A DNA stretch of 64,000 bases from Pseudobacteriovorax antillogorgiicola (GTDB lineage: Bacteria > Bdellovibrionota_B > Oligoflexia > Oligoflexales > Oligoflexaceae), in assembly GCF_900177345.1 (NCBI RefSeq), contig NZ_FWZT01000005.1, positions 62,001-126,000 of the forward strand, in the 5' to 3' direction. Below, piece after piece: positions 43,195 through 53,658 of the stretch (the first letter of the stretch is position 1; the number at the start of each line of letters is the position of its first letter). The notes beneath the pieces were generated by a model. It was not told where the DNA came from. It did not search any database and was given only the letters and a program-made list of their open reading frames with translations. The position numbers and the translations under genes are program-made.

Positions 43195-43860
43195 ATGAAG
43201 AAAACTGTTCTAGCTGTTACCACCTTCTTCAGCATCACAGCCTACAGCCAAGACAAGAGTCAAAATACCATATGGCCAGACGGAGTGAATGCCGCTGCCT
43301 ATACTGATATCAGTGTTGATCGAGGAACTGTACTAGATCGAGAATTATCCAGCCTGAGGCTATTGGCAGGATTTCAGTTAGTCCGTCTATGGGAAGCTGC
43401 ATCGATCAGCGTCGGCTTTGGCAAGGTAGGATTCTATGATGCCGTCCATGATTGGGACGATGGCGATGAAAAGTTCCAGTTCAACTACCAAGGCCCGACT
43501 TTAGGAGTCGAATTGTTCCCAAACTTTCCGATCAACGCAGAAATTGTTCACTTCATCAATCCAAGGGGCAAAGGAGTCGAAAAGATCTCCTCGGAGCTAA
43601 CGAGCGGGCTCGAAGAGCAAGGCGATTACCGAATGCGCTATAACTTTAAGATCCAAGACACGACCCTCTATATGGGCGTCAGGCTCTGGGATCAGCTCCG
43701 GCTGATGGTGGGGCTAGGGAATCGCAGCATCGACTGGACTTATAAGGTCACTCGCCATGACGAGGATGCAACAGTAAGCGGGATCGAACGCCCCACATCA
43801 GGAAGCGAGACGTCTCAGTATATACTTGTAGGAATACGAGGCACCCAACTCATGAACTAG
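43195..43860 (+). CDS. Exported beta-rich protein, possible outer-membrane barrel
   Basis: The ATG has GGAG 6 nt upstream. The 221-aa product has a signal peptide (MKKTVLAVTTFFSITAYSQ). The mature part shows alternating hydrophobic/polar strands rich in aromatics (SLRLLAGFQLVRL, ISVGFGKVGFYD, FQFNYQGPTLGVELF, LYMGVRLWDQLRLMVGLG) and ends in an amphipathic strand (YILVGIRGTQLMN). This fits an 8-10-strand outer-membrane barrel, although the terminal aromatic residue typical of such proteins is missing. No homologue is known to me. Confidence 0.7.
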   Translation: MKKTVLAVTTFFSITAYSQDKSQNTIWPDGVNAAAYTDISVDRGTVLDRELSSLRLLAGFQLVRLWEAASISVGFGKVGFYDAVHDWDDGDEKFQFNYQGPTLGVELFPNFPINAEIVHFINPRGKGVEKISSELTSGLEEQGDYRMRYNFKIQDTTLYMGVRLWDQLRLMVGLGNRSIDWTYKVTRHDEDATVSGIERPTSGSETSQYILVGIRGTQLMN

Positions 43861-43897
43861 TTGCATCGGATTTTTTAGAAGCAGCGCTGCGATGCCC

Positions 43898-44089
43898 TCA
43901 AGCTCGCTTCAGCTTCTTGGCACAGCGCTCTTTGGCTTCGACACCACAGATTTCACACTTATCCATGTCACCATTGAGATTATTTAATCCGCCACAGCTG
44001 CCTGTGATTGGTTTTTTCATAACAATCACACCGATTGCCATCCCAACTATCACCAGTGGAAAAACGATCATAGCGATCAAGATTTCCAT
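43898..44089 (-). CDS. nqrM: NqrM, Na+-NQR maturation factor
   Basis: The 63-aa protein has one N-terminal transmembrane helix (about 2-23), then KKPITGSCGGL and a Cys cluster (C32, C45, C48, C56). This matches NqrM (DUF539), which is needed to mature the NQR iron centre between NqrD and NqrE. The four cysteines presumably bind or deliver iron. AGGAG precedes the ATG. It lies 10 bp after apbE at the end of the nqr gene set, as in Vibrio. Confidence 0.9.
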   Translation of the reverse strand: MEILIAMIVFPLVIVGMAIGVIVMKKPITGSCGGLNNLNGDMDKCEICGVEAKERCAKKLKRA

Positions 44090-44099
44090 AAATTATCTC

Positions 44100-45089
44100 C
44101 TAATTAAGTAAATATGGCTCAAAACCTGGGGAAACCATTGTTTTGAAACCATTTCCGTCCCGTACAATCATCAAAGCACCAACTTGATCGCGCTTTGCAA
44201 TGCGCATCGCTTCATCTGGGCCCAGCACCATAAAAGCCGTCGCCAGGCTATCCGCCTCGGCACAACTATCGGCTAAGACAGACACGGAAGCAAGTTTGTG
44301 GGTGATCGGCTTACCAGATCGTGGATCGATCAGGTGAGAGAATCGCTGACCATTCGTTTCAAAATAATTTCGATAATCTCCCGAAGTGGCCAAAGACTTG
44401 TTTTCTAATTTAACCACTTTCAGCAGCTGCCGGTTCCCAGAACTTGGCATTTCAATACCGATTTTCCATGGATGCCCAGGGCTCTTCATTCCTTTAGTCC
44501 GAACTTCTCCACCGATCTCCACCATGTAATGGCCGATACCCTGTTTTTCCAGATACTCAGCGAGTAGATCGACACCATAGCCCTTAGCAATTGCCGAAAG
44601 GTCCAAGTACACCTGATCGCTCGTCTTGCTCAAACCCTGTTCAGAAAGTACGATTTTATCGAGACCAATTTGCGATCGAATTCGCTCCAAGTCCACGTCA
44701 CTTGGCACTTTCTCTGGCTGTCCCTCTGGACCAAACCCCCAAAGGTTAACAAGCCGACCTACGGTGGGGTCAAAAGCCCCCTCGGTGCGACGAAAAATCT
44801 CCTGGGAAAGAGCCACAACGTAAGCAAACTCTTTGGCAATAGGATAAACCCGCTCCAATTCACCCTGATTGAAAGCGCTAATTTCAGAGCTGGTGATATA
44901 GGTCGACATCTGCCGATTGACTTCTTTAAGAAGCTCATCGATTTTCACCTGAAAGTCTATGGGGCGATACTCAGTAAACTTAACGTTATAGGTCGTGCCC
45001 ATGGTACGACCTTGGTAATGCAACACAGTTTCCGCAAAACTTAGTGACGCACTTAAGCCTATCACCAAACACAGGATTAATCGTGCCAA
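44100..45089 (-). CDS. apbE: ApbE, FAD:protein FMN transferase
   Basis: I place the start at TTG 45089, with GGAGG 5 nt upstream, rather than an upstream ATG at 45119 that lies inside a terminator hairpin. The 329-aa pre-protein has a signal peptide (MARLILCLVIGLSASLSFAE). The ApbE domain shows GRTMGTTYNVKF near 27-38, DLSAIAKGYGVD near 169-180, and the ending SHLIDPRSGKP. It transfers FMN from FAD to Thr in NqrB and NqrC, in the periplasm, using Mg2+. It follows nqrF and is probably read through the hairpin at 45110-45130. Confidence 0.93.
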   Translation of the reverse strand: MARLILCLVIGLSASLSFAETVLHYQGRTMGTTYNVKFTEYRPIDFQVKIDELLKEVNRQMSTYITSSEISAFNQGELERVYPIAKEFAYVVALSQEIFRRTEGAFDPTVGRLVNLWGFGPEGQPEKVPSDVDLERIRSQIGLDKIVLSEQGLSKTSDQVYLDLSAIAKGYGVDLLAEYLEKQGIGHYMVEIGGEVRTKGMKSPGHPWKIGIEMPSSGNRQLLKVVKLENKSLATSGDYRNYFETNGQRFSHLIDPRSGKPITHKLASVSVLADSCAEADSLATAFMVLGPDEAMRIAKRDQVGALMIVRDGNGFKTMVSPGFEPYLLN

Positions 45090-45109
45090 TCTAGCCTCCG
45101 AAACGGGAA

Positions 45110-45134
45110 AAGGGTGCATGTAGCACCCTTATCA
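45110..45134 (-). terminator. Terminator/attenuator between nqrF and apbE
   Basis: On the minus strand AAGGGTGC-5-GCACCCTT is a perfect 8-bp stem followed by TTCCC. It lies 42 nt after the nqrF stop and 21 nt before the apbE TTG start. It could lower apbE/nqrM expression relative to the pump subunits. Confidence 0.6.
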
Positions 45135-45171
45135 AATCATCTGTTGTGACGTATATCCTTGTCTTACGGAT

Positions 45172-46398
45172 TTATCCACCAAAATCATCGAGTAGGATGT
45201 TTTCATCCTCAACCCCAAGGCTATGAAGCATATCGATCACAGCCTTGTTCATCATCGGGGGTCCACAAAGATAGTACTCAATATCCTCTGGAGCATCATG
45301 ATTCTTCAGATAATTATCGTAAAGTACCTGATGGATGAAGCCTGTATAGCCCGTCCAGTTATCCTCAGGAAGCGGCTCTGAAAGTGCGCAGTGCCACTTG
45401 AAGTTCTCATTCTCTGCCTGGAGTCCGTCGAAATCTTCAACGTAGAACATCTCACGCTTACTACGGGCACCATACCAGAAAGTCATTTTTCGATCGGAGC
45501 CAAGTCGCTTGAGCTGGTCGAAAATATGAGAGCGCATTGGCGCCATACCAGCACCACCACCGACAAAGACCATCTCATTCTTGGTTTCCTTGGCGAAAAA
45601 CTCTCCGTAAGGACCAGAAATCGTTACCTTGTCTCCAGCCTTGAGGTTGAAGATATAGGATGACATACGACCTGGAGGTGCATCAGGGGCGTTACGTGGC
45701 GGTGTTGCAATCCGCACGTTCAGCATGATGATGCCTTTTTCTTCAGGGTAGTTTGCCATGGAGTATGCGCGAATGGTTTCGTCCTTCGTCACTGACTTGT
45801 ACTGGAAAACGTTGAATTTTTCCCAGTCATCTCGATACTCTTCTTGAATGTCGAAGTTCTTAAAGTCAGCCGTGTAAGCTGGAGCTTCGATCTGAATGTA
45901 TCCACCAGCTCGGAAGTTCACGTGCTCACCCGGAGGAAGCTCTAGAACGAGCTCCTTAATGAAGGTAGCCACGTTGTCATTCGATCGAACGGTACACTCC
46001 CACTTCTTCGTATCCAATGCTTCTTCAGGAACTTCGATCTTCATGTCGGATTTGCAAGTAACCTGGCAGGATAAGCGTTCCCCTTCTCGCGCATCTTTCT
46101 TCGAGATATGAGAAAGCTCGGTAGAAAGAATCTCACCACCACCCTCAAAGACCTTCACCTTACATTGCGCACAAGTTCCACCGCCACCACAAGCAGAGCC
46201 TACGAATATTTTTTGGTCGGCAAGTACGTTCAATAGTTTGCCACCTGCAGGCACCGTAATAGCCTTGTCAGGATCGTCGTTAATTTCAATTGTGATATCG
46301 CCAGAGGCGACCAATTTTGACTTTGCGAAAAGGATGACGGCAACGAGACACAACACGATTGCTGTGAACATGCCTACACCCAATATAATCTCTTGCAT
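45172..46398 (-). CDS. nqrF: NqrF, Na+-NQR subunit F (FAD/2Fe-2S)
   Basis: The 408-aa NqrF accepts electrons from NADH. One N-terminal membrane helix (about 4-24) leads to a 2Fe-2S ferredoxin domain with C70, C76, C79 and C111, identical in numbering to Vibrio cholerae NqrF. The FAD domain has R-A-Y-S-M near 210 and the NADH domain has [12 protein letters not shown] near 272. The terminal [12 protein letters not shown] and the ending LLDDFGG are conserved. It starts 19 bp after nqrE. Confidence 0.97.
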   Translation of the reverse strand: MQEIILGVGMFTAIVLCLVAVILFAKSKLVASGDITIEINDDPDKAITVPAGGKLLNVLADQKIFVGSACGGGGTCAQCKVKVFEGGGEILSTELSHISKKDAREGERLSCQVTCKSDMKIEVPEEALDTKKWECTVRSNDNVATFIKELVLELPPGEHVNFRAGGYIQIEAPAYTADFKNFDIQEEYRDDWEKFNVFQYKSVTKDETIRAYSMANYPEEKGIIMLNVRIATPPRNAPDAPPGRMSSYIFNLKAGDKVTISGPYGEFFAKETKNEMVFVGGGAGMAPMRSHIFDQLKRLGSDRKMTFWYGARSKREMFYVEDFDGLQAENENFKWHCALSEPLPEDNWTGYTGFIHQVLYDNYLKNHDAPEDIEYYLCGPPMMNKAVIDMLHSLGVEDENILLDDFGG

Positions 46399-46417
46399 GC
46401 TGAATTACCTTCCTTCC

Positions 46418-47035
46418 TTAAAGTTGGATTCCTGAGAATGCCATGAAACCCAATGACATGAGTCCTACGGTGATGAAGGTGATGCCAAGCCCCTTCAGCC
46501 CATCTGGTACATCGGAGTACTTTAGCTTTTCTCTAATACCGGCAAGTGCCGCAATTGCAAGCGCCCAGCCAGCCCCAGATCCTAAGCCGTAAACTACTGA
46601 CTCAGAAAAAGTATAATCCCTCTCTACCATAAATAGAGAGCCACCAAGGATGGCACAGTTCACTGTAATCAAAGGCAGAAAGATACCAAGGGCATTGTAG
46701 AGTGCTGGCACGAAGCGATCTAAGGTCATCTCTAGTATCTGAACCATCGCCGCGATCACACCGATGTAGGAGATTAGACCAAGAAAGCTCAGATCGGCTT
46801 GAGCTAATGCAGGAACACCTGTCCACGCCAACGCTCCCTCTTTAAGGAAGTAGTTGTAAAGCAAATTATTTGCCGGAATGGTAATCACTTGTACAACAAT
46901 TACTGCAATGCCGAGGCCTACTGATGTATCGACCTTTTTGGAAACTGCCAGAAAAGTACACATTCCGAGGAAGAATGCGAGAGCCATATTTTCGATAAAG
47001 ACGGCTTTAACAAAGATGCTAAGAAAATGTTCCAT
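46418..47035 (-). CDS. nqrE: NqrE, Na+-NQR subunit E
   Basis: This is a 205-aa membrane protein with six transmembrane helices. Together with NqrD it binds an iron centre through conserved cysteines and forms part of the Na+ pathway. Motifs are [13 protein letters not shown] near 21-33 (Cys ligand), [13 protein letters not shown] near 110-122 (second Cys), and a [11 protein letters not shown] segment. Nothing is unusual in length or sequence. It begins 1 bp after nqrD. Confidence 0.96.
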   Translation of the reverse strand: MEHFLSIFVKAVFIENMALAFFLGMCTFLAVSKKVDTSVGLGIAVIVVQVITIPANNLLYNYFLKEGALAWTGVPALAQADLSFLGLISYIGVIAAMVQILEMTLDRFVPALYNALGIFLPLITVNCAILGGSLFMVERDYTFSESVVYGLGSGAGWALAIAALAGIREKLKYSDVPDGLKGLGITFITVGLMSLGFMAFSGIQL

Positions 47036-47036
47036 A

Positions 47037-47663
47037 TTAGTTCTCCTTTTCCACCTGGTCTGTTTTCCAAATTCTCAGAATCCAAATAAAGATTCCAATG
47101 AGGAAGAACGAACTAGGTGCCAAAACCATCATTCCGTTGGTCTGGTACCAGCCACCTTCAGTAACCGGAGTCATGATGTTGACGCCGAAAATCGTGCCCT
47201 TACCGAACAACTCTCTAAAAAAGCCTACGAAAATAAGAACGATAGAGTAGCCAAGGCCGTTTCCAATACCATCCAGAAAGCTCTTTCCTGGCGCATTCTT
47301 CATGGCGAACGCCTCAGCACGTCCCATCACAATACAGTTGGTGATAATCAAGCCAACAAATACCGAAAGCTGCTTACTGATATCGTAGAAGAACGCCTTT
47401 AAGAACTGATCAACTAGGATCACAAGCGAAGCAATGACTGCCATCTGAACAATGATCCGGATGCTGTTCGGAATCACGTTTCGAATCAAGCTCACAAACA
47501 AGTTAGAGAACGAGAGAACAATGATAACCGCGAGGGACATTGTTAGAGTTGTGTCCAAGCTCGTTGTAACCGCTAACGCTGAACAGATTCCAAGAATCTG
47601 AAGAGCAATAGGGTTATTAACAAAAATCGGACTTAAAATTATATCTTTTGCCTTTTCAGCCAT
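47037..47663 (-). CDS. nqrD: NqrD, Na+-NQR subunit D
   Basis: This is a 208-aa membrane protein with six transmembrane helices and homology to Nqr[15 protein letters not shown] near 20-33 and [17 protein letters not shown] near 103-119 carry the conserved iron-ligand cysteines. It overlaps nqrC by 8 bp. It is expected in the inner membrane as part of the NQR core. Confidence 0.96.
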   Translation of the reverse strand: MAEKAKDIILSPIFVNNPIALQILGICSALAVTTSLDTTLTMSLAVIIVLSFSNLFVSLIRNVIPNSIRIIVQMAVIASLVILVDQFLKAFFYDISKQLSVFVGLIITNCIVMGRAEAFAMKNAPGKSFLDGIGNGLGYSIVLIFVGFFRELFGKGTIFGVNIMTPVTEGGWYQTNGMMVLAPSSFFLIGIFIWILRIWKTDQVEKEN

Positions 47664-48444
47664 TGAGATTCCCCTTTTCTCTTACTTTTATGAGGTAATC
47701 TTGAAATCCATCCGGCCCTAGCCAGAATCGAACCATCGCGTGGACACCATTTGCCGTAAGAGTCGCACCTGAAAGGCCATCGACTTGGTGAATCGCATTT
47801 GGATTTGATTCTTGAACCTGACCTTTAAGCACAGAAAAGACTAGGTTCCAGTTGTCATCATATAGCTTCTTTCCAACCCAGCTGGCTTTCCACTTAGGGT
47901 TGTCAATCTCCCCACCGAGTCCAGGAGTTTCTGCATGCTCGTAGAAGCCTAGGCCCACAACAGTTGTTGTATCGGATGCGATCGCTAAAAACCCATACAT
48001 GGTAGACCAAAGCCCTTTGCCGTGAACAGGAAGAATTACTTGCTTGAGTTCGTTGCCTTCCATCACTTCGTACACAGATGCTACCTTAGCCGTCCGCTTG
48101 ATTCGGGCAATATCCCGATCGTTTGGAATCTTCTCGGATCTTTTAGGGTCTGAAGCCGCCTTGCGCTGCTCATACTTAGCAGCATCAATATCTTCGGCAT
48201 ACTCGCCAGAGTCCAAGTTCACCGCTCTAACACGAATCTTCTCAGCAAAGACTTTCTCTACATCCACACCTTCTTCAAGTAAGCCTGCAGCAGCAAGGAT
48301 ATTCTTCTTCTTATCTAAAGCTTTGTTTGCTTCCTGGGTAGGCCGCAATAGAACCGCAGCCATTGACACTAGTATGGAGCAAACCACACAAAGAACACCA
48401 GCGACCAAAAAGGTCTTGCCAACTGTTTCTCGTTTTCCACTCAT
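47656..48444 (-). CDS. nqrC: NqrC, Na+-NQR subunit C (covalent FMN)
   Basis: The 262-aa protein has one N-terminal transmembrane helix (about 10-30). It faces the periplasm and carries the FMN attachment motif D-G-L-S-G-A-T with T228 as the modified threonine. It receives electrons from the D/E iron centre and passes them to NqrB. It overlaps nqrB by 4 bp. Confidence 0.96.
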   Translation of the reverse strand: MSGKRETVGKTFLVAGVLCVVCSILVSMAAVLLRPTQEANKALDKKKNILAAAGLLEEGVDVEKVFAEKIRVRAVNLDSGEYAEDIDAAKYEQRKAASDPKRSEKIPNDRDIARIKRTAKVASVYEVMEGNELKQVILPVHGKGLWSTMYGFLAIASDTTTVVGLGFYEHAETPGLGGEIDNPKWKASWVGKKLYDDNWNLVFSVLKGQVQESNPNAIHQVDGLSGATLTANGVHAMVRFWLGPDGFQDYLIKVREKGNLNG

Positions 48445-49661
48445 GATGCCACTCCTGTTCGAACTTGTCTGCGTTTGATGTTTGCCTTGACGACGTAGTA
48501 GTCGATTAGCGGCGCAAATAGGTTACCAAACAGGATGGCCAGCATAACACCTTCAGGGAACGCAGGGTTCAAGGAGCGAACCAAAATCGCCATAACACCA
48601 ATCAAAGCACCGTAAACCCACATGCCTTTTTTAGTCATTGCTGATGAAACTGGGTCCGTCGCCATGAAGACCAAGCCAAAGGCAAAGCTTCCAATCACCA
48701 GGTGCCAAGCTGGGGACACTGAGAACATAGGGTTGGTGTCACTACCGATGCTGTAAAGCAAACTAGAGAGGAACAATCCGCCAAATAGCATACCGACCAT
48801 CACACGCCAGGAACCAATTCCTGAGGCAATCAAGACAACTGCTCCAAACAAGCATGCTAGAGCCGAGGTTTCTCCCATTGAACCAGGAACAAATCCAAGG
48901 AATGAGTCGATCCAGGTGTAGCCGTTCTGAACGATGCCTTCTGCACCGCCGATAGCTGCAGCACCAAGAGCAGTTGCACCAGTGAAACCATCGACCGCAG
49001 TCCAAACCGCGTCACCAGAAATTTGGGCTGGATAGGCGAAGAACAAGAACGCGCGAGCGGTTAACGCTGGATTCAGGAAGTTTTTGCCTGTTCCACCGAA
49101 GACTTCTTTACCAAGCACAACCCCGAAGGAAATCCCGACAGCAACCTGCCAAAGCGGGATTGTTGGCGGTAGAGTTAGTGGGAAAAGCATACCTGTCACA
49201 AGAAAGCCTTCATTAACCTCGTGCTTTCTGACAATTGCGAAGAGGACTTCCCAAAAACCACCAGCGATCTGAGTCACGAGGAATATTGGAATAAAATATA
49301 AGGCACCATGGACAAAGTTAGCCAAGATGCTAGCAGAGTTGTAACCGACGCCGAGCGCTCCAATCACATCAGCACGCCAACCAGTAGTTTCCGCGAGCCC
49401 CATATTTGCCAATGCAATATTAGCTTGAAGCCCAGTGTTGTATAGTGCCATGAGGATACAAGGGAACAGTGCTACCGCAACCGAAATCATGATTCGCTTC
49501 AGATCGATCCCATCACGAACATGAGATGCTCCCTTTGTAACTTCACCAGGAGTATATAAGAATGTATCCGCAGCTTCATATAGGGGATACAATTTTTCAA
49601 ACTTCGCACCTTTTTCAAAATAAGGGTGCAAATTGTCTAATGCAGCGCGTAGTGGTTTCAT
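48441..49661 (-). CDS. nqrB: NqrB, Na+-NQR subunit B (covalent FMN, riboflavin)
   Basis: The 406-aa integral membrane protein has about ten transmembrane helices. D-G-F-T-G-A-T holds the FMN-bearing T230, near T236 of V. cholerae. It houses the Na+ channel and quinone site. It overlaps nqrA by 1 bp (TAATG) and nqrC by 4 bp. Confidence 0.97.
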   Translation of the reverse strand: MKPLRAALDNLHPYFEKGAKFEKLYPLYEAADTFLYTPGEVTKGASHVRDGIDLKRIMISVAVALFPCILMALYNTGLQANIALANMGLAETTGWRADVIGALGVGYNSASILANFVHGALYFIPIFLVTQIAGGFWEVLFAIVRKHEVNEGFLVTGMLFPLTLPPTIPLWQVAVGISFGVVLGKEVFGGTGKNFLNPALTARAFLFFAYPAQISGDAVWTAVDGFTGATALGAAAIGGAEGIVQNGYTWIDSFLGFVPGSMGETSALACLFGAVVLIASGIGSWRVMVGMLFGGLFLSSLLYSIGSDTNPMFSVSPAWHLVIGSFAFGLVFMATDPVSSAMTKKGMWVYGALIGVMAILVRSLNPAFPEGVMLAILFGNLFAPLIDYYVVKANIKRRQVRTGVAS

Positions 49662-51004
49662 TAGCCATCCCTTTCAATTAACGTCAGGCAATTCCTGAGA
49701 TGCGGCCCATACTCTAGCTTTGTTGGACAGGCGAACGTGAGAAGCCCCAGGTCCTCTTCATCCAACTCTAGAGCGCCAAGTTGCTGAGCTCCATCGGTAT
49801 CTGCTGTGAGCAGGGCCCGTAAGAGATAGGTAGGCTCGACATCTAAAGGCATCACGCGCTCGTAACTTCCAATGGGCACCATGGCTCGCACGCTACCACC
49901 TGTGGAAGTCGTAAAGTCAAATTTTTTCTTCGGTGTGAGCCACCAAGAAAGAAACGTTCTTTTAACGGAGAATTTATCAAATCCGGGCCCATGCCAGCCA
50001 AGAAGTTCGCGATCACGACCTTCGGCGATCACTGATACCTGTTGGTGGAAACGACCAAGAAAAGCGTAAGGACCAACTGCGTTGCGGCCAGCGAATACGG
50101 AACCAGAAATGGTTCGAACCTCTCCCTGCTTAACCTTTCCTTTTGTAAACTCGGCAAGATCCGCCCCCAAAGGAAGACGATAAAGCTTAGGATCACGAAC
50201 CATAGGGCCAGCAAGTGAAGTCACTCGTTCTAGAGAAAGCTTGCCGCTCGTGAACAATTTACCAATGGCGATAACATCTTGGTAATTAACACTCCACACG
50301 ACCTTCTCACTACCAACGGGATCTAGGTAGTGAATGTGGGTTCCTGCAAGCCCAGCGGGGTGAGGCCCAGCAAAAGTTTCAAAGTGAAGCTGATCAAGAT
50401 CAGGTGCTGAAATCTGAGTTTCAGGCCCCTTGCAGACGTAAACTTTGCCATCGGTCAGACGAGTAAGGACTTTTAGTCCGCTGTTGAAACTCGCTTCCTG
50501 TCCTTTTAGAACGACTTTAGGATCGGCAGCTAGTGGGTTGGTGTCCATGGCCGTCACGAAAATACTGTGCGGCTTGCTACCCAAAGCAGGAGCCTTGCTG
50601 AATGGTCGGGTTTTAAATGCAACCCAAAGCCCTGCCTGATTGAGGTTATCCTCGACCTCGTCACGACTCAATGTTAAAAGTTGACCATCCTGATAGGACT
50701 TGAACGTTTCCGCATCGGTGCCATCGACAGATACGACGACCGATTGGAGAACACGCTTCTCACCGCGATTGATTGCGACAACTTGACCGCAAGCTGGCGA
50801 CGTAAAGCGAACACCTGGATTTTTCTTATCCACAAACAACAATTGCCCAACTTTAACGCGATCACCAACTTTGACATGCATAGTGGGTTTCATGCCAACG
50901 TAGTCTTCGCCGACAATGGCGACTTGCTTCGTAGAGGCATTTTCGATCACTTGGTTAGGCTCACCCGTAATTGGCAGATTTAGACCTTTCTTAATCTTAA
51001 TCAT
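49661..51004 (-). CDS. nqrA: NqrA, Na+-NQR subunit A
   Basis: The 447-aa protein is the soluble cytoplasmic subunit at the start of the operon. The N-terminal [16 protein letters not shown] and the central [18 protein letters not shown] and C-terminal [28 protein letters not shown] motifs are diagnostic. It is the operon's first gene; its ribosome site is an AAGGA about 13 nt from the ATG. Together with NqrB-F it makes a respiratory complex that oxidises NADH, reduces quinone and exports Na+. Confidence 0.97.
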   Translation of the reverse strand: MIKIKKGLNLPITGEPNQVIENASTKQVAIVGEDYVGMKPTMHVKVGDRVKVGQLLFVDKKNPGVRFTSPACGQVVAINRGEKRVLQSVVVSVDGTDAETFKSYQDGQLLTLSRDEVEDNLNQAGLWVAFKTRPFSKAPALGSKPHSIFVTAMDTNPLAADPKVVLKGQEASFNSGLKVLTRLTDGKVYVCKGPETQISAPDLDQLHFETFAGPHPAGLAGTHIHYLDPVGSEKVVWSVNYQDVIAIGKLFTSGKLSLERVTSLAGPMVRDPKLYRLPLGADLAEFTKGKVKQGEVRTISGSVFAGRNAVGPYAFLGRFHQQVSVIAEGRDRELLGWHGPGFDKFSVKRTFLSWWLTPKKKFDFTTSTGGSVRAMVPIGSYERVMPLDVEPTYLLRALLTADTDGAQQLGALELDEEDLGLLTFACPTKLEYGPHLRNCLTLIERDG

Positions 51005-51096
51005 TTGTCGAGCCGGATCCTTTCAATTCGAAGGTAGTATTGACTCACAGTAGACTGAAGCAAAGAGACTCAGAGCTACTACTGAGAAGAGCGTGT

Positions 51097-51105
51097 ACTA
51101 TTATC
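51097..51105 (-). promoter_or_regulatory. Extended -10 candidate for the nqr operon
   Basis: On the minus strand TG-T-GATAAT lies about 95 nt before nqrA; GATAAT occupies 51105-51100 and the TG is just upstream. A TTGATA box is present but too close for a normal spacer. A stretch of 299 bp (51005-51303) separates nqrA from msrP and holds no credible gene. Confidence 0.3.
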
Positions 51106-51303
51106 ACAAACGTCCAAATTATCAAGAAACCATTGAAAGATCACACTTTGACGGTGGAAAAGATAAATCAATGAATTCTCGGTATTTGCTTGCCATTGTA
51201 CGCCTTCCTGACTTTGATGCAATAGTAAAACATTCCATTAAGTCATCACTGGCCTACAAAGCATTAGGCCTATTAAATGCTAATTGCAACGACACAAGGC
51301 AGT

Positions 51304-52278
51304 TTAATAAAGCTTAGTATTATCAAAAGCCTTATATAAATGATCCACCTGGTCGGCATAGCCATTAAACGGCAGCGTTTTCTGCCTCTTTGCAAACAGT
51401 CCGGAGCCAAGAACACGCTCCGTTTTTTGAGACCAGCGGGGGTGAGCTACGCGAGGATTCACATTGGAATAGAAAGGATACTCTTGGGGCGCCGAAATTT
51501 CCCAGCTAGTCTTAGGCTGTTTTTCTAAAAACTCTATGCTGACAATCGATTTAATACTTTTAAAGCCATACTTCCAAGGGACCACAAGACGTATCGGAGC
51601 CCCGTTTTGATTTGGCATCACCTTGCCATACATTCCTACCGCCAAGAATGATAGGTCATTCATGGCCTCATCGAGCCTTAAACCCTCTTGGTAGGGCCAC
51701 TGTAAGACCCTGCTTTTCTGTCCTGGCATCTGCTTTGGATCAAATAATGTTTTGAAGCGGATATACTTCGCCTTACTTGTAGGCTTAGCCTTCGCAATCA
51801 AAGCCCGAAGGGGAAACCCTAGCCAGGGCACCACCATCGACCATGCCTCCACACACCGGAATCGATAGACCCGATCTTCAAGGCTCAATGGTTTGAGAAA
51901 GTCCTCTAGCAAGTAGTCTGCAGGCTTCTCAACATGCCCCGATACGCGCAGGGTCCAGGGTTTGATTTTAAGTTTTTGCGCATATTTTTTAGGATCGGAC
52001 TTATCCGTCCCAAACTCGTAGAAATTATTGTAGCTACTCGCATACTTGAAGGGTGTGATAGATTTTTTTAGGGCTGGCTCTTGATACTTGGGGTTGGCTT
52101 TCGCTGCCAAGCCAAAAGCCTGATCCTCCCAAAGGGTTTGGAAAGCTAAAGGCCCCACGGCACTTAAAATCAGGCTATCACGGGCGGCCTTCAAAATTGT
52201 CCGCCGGCTCGCATAAACATCCTCTGGAGTGATCGCAGAAGATGGAACTTCAAGAGAGTCGCGGACTTTTATAAGCAT
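51304..52278 (-). CDS. msrP: MsrP-type methionine sulfoxide reductase, catalytic subunit
   Basis: The start is the ATG at 52278 (324 aa), which opens a twin-arginine signal (EDVYASRRTILKAARD). The molybdenum-cofactor domain is of the sulfite-oxidase fold, with Mo ligand C142 in YRFRCVEAWSMVVPWLGFPL. Further matches are WPYQEGLRLDEAMNDLSFLAVGMYGK and PNQNGAPIRLVVPWKYGFKSIKSI. MsrP repairs oxidised methionine in periplasmic proteins, with electrons from MsrQ. No msrQ gene lies beside it in this window. The ribosome site is weak. Confidence 0.93.
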   Translation of the reverse strand: MLIKVRDSLEVPSSAITPEDVYASRRTILKAARDSLILSAVGPLAFQTLWEDQAFGLAAKANPKYQEPALKKSITPFKYASSYNNFYEFGTDKSDPKKYAQKLKIKPWTLRVSGHVEKPADYLLEDFLKPLSLEDRVYRFRCVEAWSMVVPWLGFPLRALIAKAKPTSKAKYIRFKTLFDPKQMPGQKSRVLQWPYQEGLRLDEAMNDLSFLAVGMYGKVMPNQNGAPIRLVVPWKYGFKSIKSIVSIEFLEKQPKTSWEISAPQEYPFYSNVNPRVAHPRWSQKTERVLGSGLFAKRQKTLPFNGYADQVDHLYKAFDNTKLY

Positions 52279-52369
52279 AGATAAAAACCTGAATCTAAAG
52301 CCTAACCAATATGATTCAAGGCTAAGGGACTCGGACAAAAAGCGCAAAGAAAATTTTGGTGCACGCCCC

Positions 52370-53167
52370 TTAGGTGTACTTTCCCAGGGCCCGACTGACA
52401 ATATCGATAAAGGCATGTTTCTGTTGGAGGTGCACGTTGTGGCTAGCGCCTGGTACGGCATATGTCTTCCAGCTGAGTGGAAGTTGAGACATGATTGCAG
52501 CGTATTTTTTGTCATCCACTCCAGAGATAAAACTTAATTGCTTGCCATCATCTGCAAAATGATCTGTGGCTACCATAGAACCCACACTCAAAAATTGTAG
52601 GGATCGCTGGATCTGCTCAGGAGACTGGCTAAGACGACGAGCCAGCATGGGTTCAAAACCATCGCAGGCTCCTAGCCCTCGAAACAGTGGGAGCCGATAC
52701 CATGCCTCTAAAAAGTCCCGAAACGAGCGCCTGCCAGCAAGCACATCCTGAAGCAGGAACTGATCCTTCTGATATCGGCTTTCTCGTTCTCCAAGTGAAC
52801 TGATTCCAAAAGAGGCTGACTCGATGAGCAGATGGTCGATATCCCCTGGGCATTGAGCTTTAAGCCGCAGGGCTAAGCGCCCTCCAAGTGAGTACCCGAG
52901 CACTATCAGTCGCCCCTGCTGCTCTGAACGGATGTCCTGCCAAAGGCTTCTCGTTATAGATTCGAAATCCGTCCACGGATTGGCTTCTTCAGACAGCAAG
53001 CTCTGTCCATGGCAGGGCAGATCATACAAGACATACTTGATCCCAGCCTGTGGCAAACCTTGAACGACAGGCAACCAATCACGATGATCACCCATAAAGC
53101 CGTGTAGCATCACTACGGTCAGGTGAACAGGTTTCGAGCCTACAACCACCCTTGAAAAAAGGGTCAC
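52370..53167 (-). CDS. MenH-like alpha/beta hydrolase
   Basis: The 265-aa enzyme has an alpha/beta hydrolase fold: VVMLHGFMGDHRDW near 18-31, the nucleophile elbow LGYSLGGR near 94-101, ESASFGI near 115-121, and GASHNVHLQQ near 243-252 with the catalytic His. These match MenH, which makes 2-succinyl-6-hydroxy-2,4-cyclohexadiene-1-carboxylate in menaquinone synthesis. No other men gene is in the window, so a related esterase is possible. It overlaps the DHFR gene by 4 bp. Confidence 0.75.
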   Translation of the reverse strand: MTLFSRVVVGSKPVHLTVVMLHGFMGDHRDWLPVVQGLPQAGIKYVLYDLPCHGQSLLSEEANPWTDFESITRSLWQDIRSEQQGRLIVLGYSLGGRLALRLKAQCPGDIDHLLIESASFGISSLGERESRYQKDQFLLQDVLAGRRSFRDFLEAWYRLPLFRGLGACDGFEPMLARRLSQSPEQIQRSLQFLSVGSMVATDHFADDGKQLSFISGVDDKKYAAIMSQLPLSWKTYAVPGASHNVHLQQKHAFIDIVSRALGKYT

Positions 53168-53658
53168 TCGGATTTTCTCTTGTAGGTTAAGAAGGAAAAC
53201 TTTTCGGGGTCAGTGTGGTACTCTTCGCTAACTAGCTCAAAGTCTTGCAAAGCCTCTAGAGGATAAGACACATCTCCATCGACCTCTTTATGAATCCGCG
53301 TCATAAAGATCTTCTGAACCAACTCCATGGACTGTCGATAGATTTCCCCCCCTCCCACAACATAGATCTCTTCGCCCCATTGATCGGCAAGATCCCCACA
53401 TTGGGCGAAAGCTTCTTCGAGAGAGCATGCCCGCTGCACTCCTTCGGCGGCGAAATCATCCTGCCGTGTCACCACGATATTAAAACGCTGGGGCAACGGT
53501 TTACCAATGGATTCAAAGGTTTTTCGGCCCATGATGATAACGTGCCCAGTGGTCACAGCCTTGAAAAACTTCAAATCTTCCGGCAAGTGCCAAGGAAGGG
53601 AGCCATCGCGACCAATTGTTCCATTTTCTGCGCATGCAACGATATGGTTGATCTTCAT
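53164..53658 (-). CDS. folA: Dihydrofolate reductase
   Basis: The 164-aa enzyme has the DHFR markers: [28 protein letters not shown] at 6-33 with the substrate-binding acidic residue in the helix, [16 protein letters not shown] near 41-56, and [12 protein letters not shown] near 96-107. It regenerates tetrahydrofolate from the dihydrofolate made by ThyA. It overlaps thyA and the MenH-like gene by 4 bp each, so translation is coupled. Confidence 0.96.
   Translation of the reverse strand: MKINHIVACAENGTIGRDGSLPWHLPEDLKFFKAVTTGHVIIMGRKTFESIGKPLPQRFNIVVTRQDDFAAEGVQRACSLEEAFAQCGDLADQWGEEIYVVGGGEIYRQSMELVQKIFMTRIHKEVDGDVSYPLEALQDFELVSEEYHTDPEKFSFLTYKRKSE

Noticed and set aside
51093-51317. 74-aa plus-strand frame between nqrA and msrP
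   Set aside because: It has a non-ATG start without ribosome site, overlaps the end of msrP, and its residues look random. The stretch fits the nqr promoter region better.
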